A stretch of 64,000 nucleotides of DNA from Acidobacteriota bacterium (GTDB lineage: Bacteria > Acidobacteriota > Blastocatellia > UBA7656), in the NCBI GenBank assembly GCA_038040445.1, contig JBBPIG010000002.1, forward strand, positions 186,001 to 250,000, read 5' to 3'. Numbering within the stretch: the stretch's first letter is position 1; each line of letters starts with the position of its first letter. Shown here piece after piece: positions 15,852 through 24,365 of this stretch. The translations under genes were made by a program, and so were the position numbers. The notes below the pieces were generated by a model that searched no databases, was not told where the DNA came from, and saw only the letters and a program-made list of their open reading frames with translations.

Positions 15852-18533
15852 CTATTGCGATTCGGCATAGTCGAGCTTGAAGTAAACACTGTCGTCGCAG
15901 ACAACGAATATGAATTTCCGTCCGCCGATCTCGACGTGAGTTATTCCCTCGGGCTTCATCTTCGGGTCGAGATCCTGCTCCCTGCGAAGCGCAGCCTCGG
16001 ATCCGCCTTGGTCGCCCGTCCATTCCCACAGAGTGAACTCGCTCTTGTCGACATTTTCGGGCGCCCCGGAAATGATCAGGAATGAGTTGGACTCCGGGTC
16101 GTACTGGATGTCGCGGACGCCAAGCCCCCCAAGCTTCAACGGGATGGCACTCGGTTCGGCAAGCTGAAGATTATCCACTGAGAATGAGCCGGCTGGGTTA
16201 CGCAGCTTGATGGCCACGATGAACGCGCTTCCATCTTTTCCGAGGGGCCCGCGCAGGCCAAGCAGCCAGCGCCCGCGTTTGAAGTCCCAGGCGATTCCTT
16301 CAATGTTTAGACCGCCTGCGCTGCCTTTCTTATCTGCATCTTTCAACTCTGGGACGTTGGCAATCAAAAAGTCGCGGAGGTTCGTCATTGTTTCTGCCTT
16401 CGGTACACTCTGACTCGCCGCATCAAAGGCGAATCTCACCAGCGCATTGCGCTCTCCGGCGTTTGGCTGAGATTGGGAGCCCACGATGTAGAAGAAGTTT
16501 CCGTCCGATGTAATGCCTTCAGGATTTTCAACCACCGCTCCAAGCGGAATCGGCTTGATCTGGCCAACCTGCTGCCCCGATTCGTCGACTTGCATCCATA
16601 GAACTTCGCCCGGCCTGCCGTCGTCAACAATGAGAACGCCGTTGCTTCCCGGAACGTGCACGGCGCCTGAGGCTTCAAAGCGCCCGCCTTGAAACGGGAT
16701 GCCTGCGCCCTGAAGCTTCATTTTAGCTTTGCCCTTCGTGCCGGTTTCGATGACCGGCTTCTCAGGTCCCGATCGCATCCAAATTGGCAACAACACCGCC
16801 AGCAACACAGCCAACACAACGCTCATCACCTGAGCAACTATTCGACTCGTGGCGCCGATGTAGGCGGCCTTCATCCGCTCGTCGCCACCTTTTTTCTTCT
16901 TTTTCTTTTTCTTCTTTTCAGCCTTCTCGGCCTCGGTAGTGCCGTCACCTGCGACGACCGCGTCCGACTTCCCTTGCGCGGGAGGCGCGCCATCAGGCGA
17001 GGCCGCCAATGCTCCAAGAGCATTCTCGGCCGGAGCCGAAGCCTCCGGCTTGGATTCGTCAGCAGCCTTCGCGAGCTTTTCCCTTTCTCCGGTATCGCCT
17101 TTCTCGCCTTTCGCAGCCGCTATTCCAGCGAGTCTTCTCACTTCTTCCAACGCTTCGCCGGACAATACCGCGGTAACGTTAGCAGAAGTCTCGCCCGGAT
17201 TTCTGAAGGTGAACACCGTCTGCCCCAGTTGAATTTTGTCGCCGTGTCTGAGCGTGTGCGCTTGCGAACCGAGCCGCTCGCCGTTGATGAAAGTACCGTT
17301 GCGGCTGCCCAGGTCGACAATGGTGTAGCCAGCGTCTCGGGCTATCACGATCGCGTGAGTGTTGCTCACGGTCGGATCAGACAGCGCGATATGGTTGTGC
17401 GCGGCCTTCCCTATTCCGACTTCGTGTTTGTCGATTAGGTACTCGAGCTTTTCTCCAGACGGCAGCACACCGATCAGCCTCGGCCCATAGTAATGATCTG
17501 CTTTTTCTCGTATCTGCGTTGCGGTAGCGAGGCGAATGCTTATCTGCGAACGAACCTCACGCCGTACTTTTTCGACAGCGCCGGTGTCGGTAGGGTCGGC
17601 CACTGCAAGGAGAGTCGTATCCGCTTCTTTCGCGAAAGGGAACAACTGGTGCTCGCGCGCGAGCCTGGGAGGAAACTCCGCAACGACGGCTTCGTCAATC
17701 TGCGTCTTGTTCAAATCGACTACCGGAATCTGAAACGTGCGGCTCATCAGATCGCGCAAGCTTTCTTCATCTGTCAGCCGCTCTTCGATCAACGCGAGGT
17801 AGAGCGTCCGGCCGCTCTTACCGCTGCGAACGCGATCAACATCGGCTTTTGAGGCAAGTCCAGCAGCCACCACAGCGAGGGCGAGCGATTCCCCGGTCAA
17901 CGGTGGGGGCGCTGCGGGTTTGCCTGCGGCCGCAGCCTGCTCAATCTCAAACGCGCCGGTCTCGCTGTAGTCAGTAATCCGGAAGGTCAGCTTCGAGAGC
18001 CCCATTCCGATCACGTCGCCGTGATTGAGTTGTCGCGGCGCGGTGACTCGCTCGCCGTTGACGACGGTGCCGTTGCGGCTCCCGATGTCATTGATCGTGT
18101 ATCCACTGCCCTCGAGGCGAACCATCGCATGAGCGCTGGACACTGCCGGATCGGCGATCACTATGTCGTTGCGCGGCCCCTTGCCGATTTGAGTTTCCTC
18201 GTTCTTGAGTTCTCGATCAAACACATCGCCCGTCGGAAGGAGAATCTTCAGGCTCGCCTTCGGCGGGGTGGCCGGTGCAGCCGGGTCCGCGCTGCCGAAT
18301 GCATTCGCATCCAGGACCACAGTGCTTGCGGGCAACGGCTTCTTGCCTGCGAGAGCCTCGGATTGCACGTTTGCACTTGAGCCGGGGTCGCTCAGTACAG
18401 GGACCGGCTCCGAAGGATTGATCTTCAATTTCAGCGAATCGTAATAGGCGTTCAGCTCCTGCCCGCACCGATAGCAAAAGCGCTGCCCTTCGCGAGCAAC
18501 GGGAGAGTTACACTTAGGGCATTCAAGAGGCAT
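15852..18533 (-). CDS. zinc-ribbon/FHA/T2SSE-N/FHA/TM/DUF3616 fusion protein
   Basis: An 893-residue protein. In order: zinc ribbon (CPKCNSP...CYRCG, 5-24), FHA domain (about 95-180; GSRNGTVVNG), GspE N-terminal-like domain (about 205-350; EERLTDEESLRDLMS, LAVADPTDT), second FHA (about 365-455; GSRNGTFINGE), charged linker with nine consecutive Lys (about 540-550), one TM (about 570-590) and an extracytoplasmic beta-propeller-like DUF3616 region (IEGIAWDF, GGLGVRDIQYD). FHA domains bind phosphothreonine, so the cytosolic part may receive a Ser/Thr kinase signal and link it to a periplasmic sensor. No Ser/Thr kinase gene is in the window. Confidence 0.85.
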   Translation of the reverse strand: MPLECPKCNSPVAREGQRFCYRCGQELNAYYDSLKLKINPSEPVPVLSDPGSSANVQSEALAGKKPLPASTVVLDANAFGSADPAAPATPPKASLKILLPTGDVFDRELKNEETQIGKGPRNDIVIADPAVSSAHAMVRLEGSGYTINDIGSRNGTVVNGERVTAPRQLNHGDVIGMGLSKLTFRITDYSETGAFEIEQAAAAGKPAAPPPLTGESLALAVVAAGLASKADVDRVRSGKSGRTLYLALIEERLTDEESLRDLMSRTFQIPVVDLNKTQIDEAVVAEFPPRLAREHQLFPFAKEADTTLLAVADPTDTGAVEKVRREVRSQISIRLATATQIREKADHYYGPRLIGVLPSGEKLEYLIDKHEVGIGKAAHNHIALSDPTVSNTHAIVIARDAGYTIVDLGSRNGTFINGERLGSQAHTLRHGDKIQLGQTVFTFRNPGETSANVTAVLSGEALEEVRRLAGIAAAKGEKGDTGEREKLAKAADESKPEASAPAENALGALAASPDGAPPAQGKSDAVVAGDGTTEAEKAEKKKKKKKKKGGDERMKAAYIGATSRIVAQVMSVVLAVLLAVLLPIWMRSGPEKPVIETGTKGKAKMKLQGAGIPFQGGRFEASGAVHVPGSNGVLIVDDGRPGEVLWMQVDESGQQVGQIKPIPLGAVVENPEGITSDGNFFYIVGSQSQPNAGERNALVRFAFDAASQSVPKAETMTNLRDFLIANVPELKDADKKGSAGGLNIEGIAWDFKRGRWLLGLRGPLGKDGSAFIVAIKLRNPAGSFSVDNLQLAEPSAIPLKLGGLGVRDIQYDPESNSFLIISGAPENVDKSEFTLWEWTGDQGGSEAALRREQDLDPKMKPEGITHVEIGGRKFIFVVCDDSVYFKLDYAESQ

Positions 18534-18729
18534 ATGAACGTATTCCAGGTCCTCGCGAGCAAAGCGAGACTAGTTAGAATCCCTGGTTTCTTTGAAGCGT
18601 TTCCTGGCCGTCTGTCTAAAGCGCCGCGCCGGTCACGAGGACTTGGCCTGATGCGCGGATTATGATAGCGGCTCACAATATCAAAAGCAAGAAACGGCTC
18701 GAGAGAATAGACGGCTCAAGGGTTTATGT

Positions 18730-18758
18730 TTGACACGCCTTGAGGCGAGGTCTAGAAT
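18730..18758 (+). promoter_or_regulatory. sigma-70 promoter of tatA with palindromic spacer
   Basis: TTGACA at 18730-18735 and TAGAAT at 18753-18758 are separated by exactly 17 bases. The first 12 spacer bases (CGCCTTGAGGCG, 18736-18747) form a palindrome that could be an operator. Transcription would start near 18765, about 28 bases before the tatA start. Confidence 0.75.
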
Positions 18759-18792
18759 CGCTTCATCAGATATTCTTGTTAAGGAGCACAAC

Positions 18793-19017
18793 ATGCCTGG
18801 AATGCCCGAGATACTGATCATCCTGCTGATAATCATAATCCTGTTCGGCGCGCGTCGAATACCGGAGCTCGCTAAAGGTCTTGGTGAAGGCATCCGTCAC
18901 TTCAAGACGGGAATACGCGAAGTTCCTAACGAGATCGACGATCGCAAGTATGGCGACGACGACCGCAAGCATCGCGACGAGCCGGAGCGCAGAGAAGAAT
19001 CCCGCACGTCGGTATAA
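18793..19017 (+). CDS. tatA: Sec-independent translocase subunit TatA/TatE
   Basis: A 74-residue protein with the TatA pattern: short N-terminal TM (ILIILLIIIILFGARR), Gly-Ala hinge, amphipathic helix (IPELAKGLGEGIRHFKTGI) and a charged tail. TatA polymers form the Tat pore for folded proteins at the inner membrane. AAGGAG is 6 bases before the ATG at 18793; an upstream in-frame start at 18730 would lie inside the promoter and is rejected. tatB and tatC are not in the window, so the gene stands alone here. Confidence 0.93.
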   Translation: MPGMPEILIILLIIIILFGARRIPELAKGLGEGIRHFKTGIREVPNEIDDRKYGDDDRKHRDEPERREESRTSV

Positions 19018-19429
19018 GCATAAGCTTGGTTCAGGCCCCTTCTCCCCGCATCCGAATTTGGTTCCGCCAACCTCCTGATAGTAGAGTTGTCAGTGGCTCG
19101 CAATGACAGCCAGTACAATCGAACACCGGCCGCAGTGGGGCAGGCAAACTGTTCTCGACTTTTGTTCGTCTAAGCTCAGGGACAATGCGAAGCTCGCTTT
19201 GAACCATCTCCAAGCTGGGTTCCTTGACACTCGAAGCTTGCTATGTTTCAATGCGCGCCTGACGACAAGAAATCGATCAACAAGCTGATGCCTCTTTTGA
19301 TACAGCAGATATTGGTCTTCATTAGAGGGTGTTTTCGGACTGTCTGCGACGAAAGTTCGCTGCGCACACGAGTTAAATAACCGACCCGTTTCCGGGTGGG
19401 ACTGTTCTTATTGAGATGAAAGGTTGTGA
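19018..19429. other. 412-base spacer without a supported gene
   Basis: Only short unconvincing frames occur here. A small ACCCG/CGGGT hairpin (19384-19397) lies 30 bases before the matrixin start. No promoter of good quality was found. Confidence 0.5.
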
Positions 19430-21226
19430 ATGTTTATGAAGCAGTTTGACGTAAAACTGCCCAAGGTTGTTCTGTACCCAATCCTCCTCTGTCTTTTCAC
19501 CCTGCCCGTCAAAGCGACAACGGCGGTGATGCTCACTGACACCGAATTGATCGTGAACTCGCGGTTGATTGTCAGCGGCAGAGTCGTCTCGGTGACTAGC
19601 GCTTGGGACGACCCAGGCGCGATTGTGTGGACCTATGTTGAAGTGCTCACAGACCGGGTGCTGAAGGGAGAGATAACCGAAAGGACGATTGTGCTGAAGC
19701 AGCTCGGAGGGGCGGTCGGCGAATCAGGCATCCGCGTCTTTGGACAACCCGAATTTCGAGTGGGTGGGCGCGTGCTTTTGTTCCTGAATACGGGAGCCGA
19801 TGGCAGCCTCCATGCCGCTCACGCCTCCATCGGCAAGTTCTCGGTCATAGAAGACACAACCGGGAAAGAATTTGTCGAGCGCGCCATCCGGGCGAATGAG
19901 ATCGAGTTTCTCGCCAGTCACAGCACTGGCGACATCACAAATCTGGCTCCCTTGGATGTCTACATCCGGAAGATCAAGCAAACGCTCCGGCGAGAGGCGA
20001 CTCGCATAGCTGAAGTGGAATCCGAGCAGCGCACGCAACCTTTGCTTGAAATCCCTCCCGAGTACGTGCGCAAGAAAAAGCAATCGCCCGGCTTCACGCC
20101 TGAGTTTGCGTTTTTTAGCGGCGGCGTACGGTGGATGGAAGCCGACGCGGGTCAGGCGATACCTTACCGTGTCAATCCGAGCGGGTCACCGGTTGCAGGA
20201 GGAGGCGCCGCTGAGATTGCGCGAGCGATGGACGCCTGGCCTAACCAGAGCGGCGCGGCGATCCGGCTTCAGACTGCCGGTCAGTCAGGCAGTTGCGGGA
20301 TTTCAATTGACGGCACCAACACCGTCTCGTTCGGGGATTGTTTGAATCAGTTGGATCGGGCGGTCGGCTGCTCCGGTATCGTGGCATTGACCGCGATCAG
20401 TTGGACCCGCGAGTCGAAGGTCATTGCCGGAACGACGTTCAACAGACTCCTCGAAGCGGACATAATATTCAACCGAGGTATGGATTGTTTCCTCGCAAAC
20501 TCGGCGAATCTAGCCGAGGTTGCGTGCCACGAACTAGGACATTCGATAGGGCTCGACCATTCAGCCGATCCATCGGCAATCATGTGGGCTTCGTCGCGTG
20601 GGCGCGGACGCGATGCTACGCTGGGTACGGACGACAAGGCAGGTGCGGCGGCGATCTATCCAGCATCAAGCGGAAGCGGGCCCGCTCCCGGAGGCACGCC
20701 GGTAAGCATCACGACCGTTGGCGTGAACGAGGGTGTCGTCGGCCGGCTCTATAACACAACGCTGACCGCAGCCGGGGGAACGCCGCCGTATCGCTGGAGT
20801 CTTGTTGGAGGCGCGTTACCGCCCGGACTGAATCTTGCGACAAACGGCACTATTGACGGTGTTCCTTCGCTTGCTAGTTCGTACTCTTTCGCGGTTCAAG
20901 TGTTCGACTCCGGCAGCCCACTACGCGTGGATGGGAAGTGGTTCTCGATAAACATCCGTGCGAGTGAAGGGGCAGGCTTGCCGTCGGTCCCGGCGATCAC
21001 CCGCGTGAAAGTAAAGGGAGTAAAGAAGCTGTGGGTCTTCGGCGAGAACTTCCGGGCAAACTCTCTTATCCTAATCAACGGTCTGATCTTCGAGCCTGTA
21101 ATTTTCGAGCAAGACGGATCCCTCGGACAGTTTCTGGCTAAAGGAAAACTCAATCTTGGGCCGGAAGGAACAAACGTCGTCGTTGTTCTTACCAGTGAAA
21201 GTAGATCCGCGCCTTTCGTGTTCTAG
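19430..21226 (+). CDS. secreted matrixin-type metalloprotease with Ig-like tail
   Basis: A 598-residue protein with a signal peptide (cleavage near VKA-TTA), an uncharacterised N-terminal beta domain (about 30-200), and a metzincin catalytic domain with the zinc motif HELGHSIGLDH near residue 367 followed by the Met-turn region (SAIMWASS). C-terminal to it are a putative Ig domain (PPYRWSLVGGALPPGLNL, about 440-510) and a TIG-like beta domain (about 520-598, VKKLWVFGENF). Expected to act outside the cell as a zinc endopeptidase. AAAGG precedes the ATG by about 7 bases. An unpaired Cys pair (SGSCGIS, FGDCLNQ) may form a disulfide. Confidence 0.88.
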   Translation: MFMKQFDVKLPKVVLYPILLCLFTLPVKATTAVMLTDTELIVNSRLIVSGRVVSVTSAWDDPGAIVWTYVEVLTDRVLKGEITERTIVLKQLGGAVGESGIRVFGQPEFRVGGRVLLFLNTGADGSLHAAHASIGKFSVIEDTTGKEFVERAIRANEIEFLASHSTGDITNLAPLDVYIRKIKQTLRREATRIAEVESEQRTQPLLEIPPEYVRKKKQSPGFTPEFAFFSGGVRWMEADAGQAIPYRVNPSGSPVAGGGAAEIARAMDAWPNQSGAAIRLQTAGQSGSCGISIDGTNTVSFGDCLNQLDRAVGCSGIVALTAISWTRESKVIAGTTFNRLLEADIIFNRGMDCFLANSANLAEVACHELGHSIGLDHSADPSAIMWASSRGRGRDATLGTDDKAGAAAIYPASSGSGPAPGGTPVSITTVGVNEGVVGRLYNTTLTAAGGTPPYRWSLVGGALPPGLNLATNGTIDGVPSLASSYSFAVQVFDSGSPLRVDGKWFSINIRASEGAGLPSVPAITRVKVKGVKKLWVFGENFRANSLILINGLIFEPVIFEQDGSLGQFLAKGKLNLGPEGTNVVVVLTSESRSAPFVF

Positions 21227-21349
21227 TTCTTGCGAAGGGCGAAAGCCATACCGTGCCTCGCAGATGCACATACCGCCTAGAGGGTAGTAGGAATAGCTCG
21301 TCTCCGGTGGAAATCCGTGATGGCATCTGCTAACCTTTTCCCCCTTAAA

Positions 21350-21422
21350 GGGCGCTTAGCTCAGTTGGTAGAGCACTGTGTTCACACCGCAGGGGTCACT
21401 GGTTCGAGTCCAGTAGCGCCCA
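21350..21422 (+). tRNA. tRNA-Val (anticodon CAC)
   Basis: Cloverleaf read by eye: acceptor GGGCGCT pairs with AGCGCCC; D arm GCTC...GAGC; anticodon stem CTGTG/CGCAG with loop TTCACAC, giving anticodon CAC for codon GUG; five-base variable loop; T arm ACTGG-TTCGAGT-CCAGT. Discriminator A is encoded; CCA is not encoded. Confidence 0.95.
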
Positions 21423-21470
21423 CTGTTTTCTGGCCCGCCTGCGTAGGATTTCAGGAAAGAGTTATTGGTT

Positions 21471-21836
21471 ATGATGAGACGCCCTACTAAAGCAATTAGC
21501 AGAAAAGCGGACTCAGTCCGCATCATCAAGATAACCGGGCGCCTTGACCCCGGCGAAGGACCCGATCAGCTCTTCGAAATGGTACAAGGCTTTTTGGAGG
21601 AAGACGAGATCAGTTTCTTGCTTGATCTGCGGAGCGTGACTTACATCAGCAGCACCGGGGTCGGTAGTCTGATCAAGTCCTACCGTTCGGTGCTAAAACA
21701 GAAAGGCCATCTGAAGTTGCTTTCTCCTTCGCAGTCGGTGAGAAACATTCTGGCTATTTCGAGGCTTGATGGTGTGTTCGAAATCTTCTCTGACGAGAGC
21801 GAAGCGCTGGCGAGCTTTAAGGACACAAAGGCCTGA
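21471..21836 (+). CDS. STAS-domain anti-anti-sigma factor
   Basis: A single-domain STAS protein of about 121 residues (IIKITGRLDPGEG, ...FLLDLRSVTYISSTGVGSLI). The Ser in YISSTGVG is at the position phosphorylated by RsbW-type kinases in SpoIIAA/RsbV proteins. Such proteins sequester anti-sigma kinases when unphosphorylated. The start is uncertain: ATG at 21471 or 21474, or TTG at 21465 which is better spaced from AGGA at 21453. It lies 48 bases after the tRNA and converges, with a 2-base gap, on the next gene. No cognate kinase is adjacent. Confidence 0.88.
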   Translation: MMRRPTKAISRKADSVRIIKITGRLDPGEGPDQLFEMVQGFLEEDEISFLLDLRSVTYISSTGVGSLIKSYRSVLKQKGHLKLLSPSQSVRNILAISRLDGVFEIFSDESEALASFKDTKA

Positions 21837-21838
21837 CC

Positions 21839-22048
21839 TTATGAGGGCTTTTTGTCTTTCCTGGGAGGCGGTTCCTTCGGCCTGTCTTGCTTTCCCTTGT
21901 CCCTTATGACGGGCGGTCCCGGAGGGTCTTTCTTCTTCTCGTCCTTGTCCTTCTTCTGTGCAAAGACGGTAGAACCGCTCCCTGGAGCCCCGACCATTGC
22001 GGTCGCACCGAATAGCGAGAGCGTGATTATGAGGAAAACTTTCTTCAT
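21839..22048 (-). CDS. small secreted Lys/Pro-rich protein
   Basis: A 69-residue protein with a signal peptide (MKKVFLIITLSLFGATAMVG...VFA) and a mature part of about 39 residues made mainly of Lys, Asp, Pro and Arg (KKDKDEKKKDPPGPP). Low-complexity charge-rich mature proteins of this kind have no known enzymatic role. It converges on the STAS gene. Real but unrecognised. Confidence 0.6.
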   Translation of the reverse strand: MKKVFLIITLSLFGATAMVGAPGSGSTVFAQKKDKDEKKKDPPGPPVIRDKGKQDRPKEPPPRKDKKPS

Positions 22049-22412
22049 ACAACCTTAGTCCGTCTAGAATAGCACCATCAGTGCTCGTGCAAAACACCTT
22101 TCTATGCTGGGCGCGATGAAAACTCTTACGCTGGCCGCGCTGGAACCTACTTGCTTCGACCTCTAGTCCCGCAACATCTATTCCACTTTTGCCGCTTAGT
22201 CAACTTGGAAAATAACAGGGCTTACGTTGAACTCGCGAAATGTCGCCTATTGGGCTTCAACCTTTCAGTTCAATCGCGCACCTTTTAGTGCATTAGCTGG
22301 ATGCTGGGGGCGGCGGTCGCGTTGCTGGCAGGTTGCTGATGGTTTATCGACGAGACGGCTATGCCTGGCTTATGAAACTGGATACCTGGACTGCTCCGCG
22401 GTTGTGTTCCAA
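22049..22412. other. 364-base spacer without a supported gene
   Basis: The stretch holds the 5' region of the small secreted-protein gene and the 3' flank of the HU gene. Only short unconvincing frames are present, and no terminator-like hairpin with a T-run was seen. Confidence 0.45.
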
Positions 22413-22697
22413 CTATTTCTTCCGCTTGTTGACGGCTTCTTTGAGCTGCTTCCCCGCGCTGAATCTGACCGCCTTGGTAGCCGGTATTCTTATTCGCTCC
22501 GCCGTGTACGGGTTATGTCCCCGGCGCGCTCTGCGATGTGATACAGCGAATGTGCCAAAGCCGACCAGAGTTACCTTGTCGTTTTTTCGCAGACTATCAG
22601 CGATTGCCTCCTTCACCGCATTGATCGCTCTTTCGGCCTCCGCCTTGCTGATCGAGGCCCGCTTTGCCACCTTCTCGATCAAATCGCCCTGGTTCAT
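22413..22697 (-). CDS. hup: HU-family DNA-binding protein
   Basis: A 94-residue protein with the full HU/IHF fold: LIEKVAKRASISKAEAERAI, VTLVGFGTF, the arm sequence RRARRGHNPYT and IPATKAVRFSAGKQLKEAVN. It bends and compacts DNA as a dimer. AGGAGG lies 5 bases before the ATG at 22697, and a strong promoter lies upstream at 22764-22792, which rules out a longer frame starting at 22883. Confidence 0.95.
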   Translation of the reverse strand: MNQGDLIEKVAKRASISKAEAERAINAVKEAIADSLRKNDKVTLVGFGTFAVSHRRARRGHNPYTAERIRIPATKAVRFSAGKQLKEAVNKRKK

Positions 22698-22763
22698 CGT
22701 GCCTCCTAAATATCGTAGGTCCTTTAGCCGCCTAGCCCAAGATATGGTAGACGTTTCGCCGGG

Positions 22764-22792
22764 TTTATAACATTGGGCCTTCGCGCTGTCAA
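22764..22792 (-). promoter_or_regulatory. sigma-70 promoter of the HU gene
   Basis: On the minus strand TTGACA (22792-22787) and TATAAA (22769-22764) are separated by 17 bases. It is 67 bases before the start codon, leaving a leader of about 60 bases. Confidence 0.8.
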
Positions 22793-22879
22793 TAAGTTTC
22801 TTCGCTCGATGTTCCCTGGAATGGGTTCTGGTAGCCGGATTCAAGGCAGGCGGGTCTTTAGCGGCGCTGTCGTTGATAC

Positions 22880-23845
22880 TCAAGCAATTTGTAAGATGAC
22901 CTTCATGTTCTCCTTGGCTGCCGCCTCTTCGAATGCAAGCAAGCCGTCTTCAAGCGGCAGTCGCCGCGATATCAACGGGCTCAAATCTACGCGGCCGCTG
23001 GCAATGAGTTCTATCGCCGGTTGGAAGCGCCCGCAACGCGAGCCGACTATGGTCACTTCGTTAACGACGATTTTAGACGTGTCCAGCGATGTAGCTCCAT
23101 GATGTGTGGACTTCAGGACAACTGTTCCTATTGGCTTAACAATCTCCAACGCAGTCGCAAGTCCTGACGGCGATCCGCTTACATCTATTGCAACGTCGAA
23201 CCGCGCTTTGCATTCCTGATTGAGTGCGCGGGCGTCCATCGTGGAGCAATGAGCGTAAAAGCTTCGCGCAAGGTCCAACTTGTTTTTGTGCTTTCCGACG
23301 ACGGTCAGCGAGCACCCCGTCTGAGCCATCACCAATACGACGAGCTGCGCGAGCTTGCCGTCTCCTACCACCGCAACTTCGTGGGAACTGTTGATGTTAA
23401 CTCGGTCGAGAATGCTGAATGCGGCTGCAAGCGGCTCAACGAACACGGCTGCTTCATCGCTCACCGATTCTGGTAGCTCAACCAGATTGCAAACCGGAAG
23501 CGACAAGAACTCAGCGAAGGCCCCATCGCGCCCCTTGATTCCAAGCACCGTCCGGGCCGCGCAGTGTCTGGGGTCGCCTTCCAGACACAACGCACACTGG
23601 CCGCACCCGGCGTTGATCTCTCCTACAACTCTCCGCTCATTAAGCGAGGGATCGGGCGAGTCAACCACGCGGCCTACGAACTCGTGCCCCAACGTTCCCC
23701 TGAACGCGGCGTAGCCTTTCGCGATTTCAAGGTCGGTATTGCAAATGCCGGCGCAGATCACTTGGACCAGCGCTTCTCCCTCGCGCCGTGGGACCGGCGC
23801 GTCGCGTACAAGCTTGAGACTTTCATCGAACCTTAGAGCTTTCAC
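22880..23845 (-). CDS. zinc-dependent MDR-family alcohol dehydrogenase
   Basis: A 321-residue medium-chain dehydrogenase. Catalytic-zinc ligands are seen in CAGICNTD (Cys about 35) and GHEFVG; the structural zinc site is GCGQCALCLEGDPRHC; the Rossmann part has VAVVGDGKLAQLVV. It oxidises or reduces a polyol, sugar or alcohol with NAD(P); the substrate cannot be read. The start is GTG at 23845, which overlaps the stop of the upstream decayed frame as GTGA. The protein is shorter than the usual about 340-350 residues but contains all core motifs. Confidence 0.88.
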   Translation of the reverse strand: MKALRFDESLKLVRDAPVPRREGEALVQVICAGICNTDLEIAKGYAAFRGTLGHEFVGRVVDSPDPSLNERRVVGEINAGCGQCALCLEGDPRHCAARTVLGIKGRDGAFAEFLSLPVCNLVELPESVSDEAAVFVEPLAAAFSILDRVNINSSHEVAVVGDGKLAQLVVLVMAQTGCSLTVVGKHKNKLDLARSFYAHCSTMDARALNQECKARFDVAIDVSGSPSGLATALEIVKPIGTVVLKSTHHGATSLDTSKIVVNEVTIVGSRCGRFQPAIELIASGRVDLSPLISRRLPLEDGLLAFEEAAAKENMKVILQIA

Positions 23846-24220
23846 ACCCGATTTCCATCACCGAGTAAAAAAGAACGAATTCGACACATTTTCGCGTCCA
23901 GCAGGGCTTTCGACGCGAACAAGCTTATCAGGCCGCTCCACCACGACCGGCCTTCATCTGACGAAAAATAGTTCGCCACCAGGTTGTCGGCTCGTCCTGC
24001 AGTTCCACCGCCTGAAATCACTTTTGACGCGCCGACTATCACATGGTCGTTCTTCGCGACTACGGCTATTGCGGTCTTCATCGCGAGGATCAAGATCGGC
24101 GGCCGGGCTGACGGTTACCTCGAAGTGCGATGGTCCCTCCGCCCTTGGAGAATTCAGACCGTATCCCGCGAGAGCAACGAGCGCGCCGCCAATCGAGAGT
24201 ATGCGTGCAAGGTTTGACAT
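23842..24220 (-). pseudogene. frameshifted BNR/sialidase-like secreted protein remnant
   Basis: From ATG 24220 a signal-peptide-like start (MSNLARILSIGGALVALAGY) runs in one frame to about ADLDPRDED; the coding character then continues one frame over (AIAVVAKNDHVIVGASKVIS, ANYFSSDEGRSWWSGLI) to a stop that overlaps the dehydrogenase start. SSDEGRSW is an Asp-box as found in BNR/sialidase-like propellers. A full protein of that type would be several hundred residues, so this is a short, shifted leftover. Its stop/start overlap with the dehydrogenase suggests a former operon. Confidence 0.5.
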
Positions 24221-24307
24221 GAAAGAGTTCACGGTTCGGACGCACAAAGGTTGCGCCGAAATTCTTCCATACACACAGACGCGGTGCAAGTGATTGGCCC
24301 GTAAAAC

Positions 24308-24336
24308 TTTTCAAGAAGAGTCCGCACCGCTATACT
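24308..24336 (+). promoter_or_regulatory. possible promoter of mpl
   Basis: TATACT at 24331-24336 is preceded at 17 bases by TTTTCA (24308-24313), four of six matching the -35 consensus. The start codon is about 30 bases downstream. Confidence 0.45.
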
Positions 24337-24365
24337 CTGACTCGATTTGATCGGGAGGAGAGTAT

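Noticed and set aside
19103-19288. 61-codon frame before the matrixin gene
   Set aside because: No supporting ribosome site or recognisable pattern; codon use unlike neighbours.
22698-22883. Longer HU start at 22883
   Set aside because: A strong promoter (22764-22792) lies inside the extension and AGGAGG directly precedes ATG 22697.
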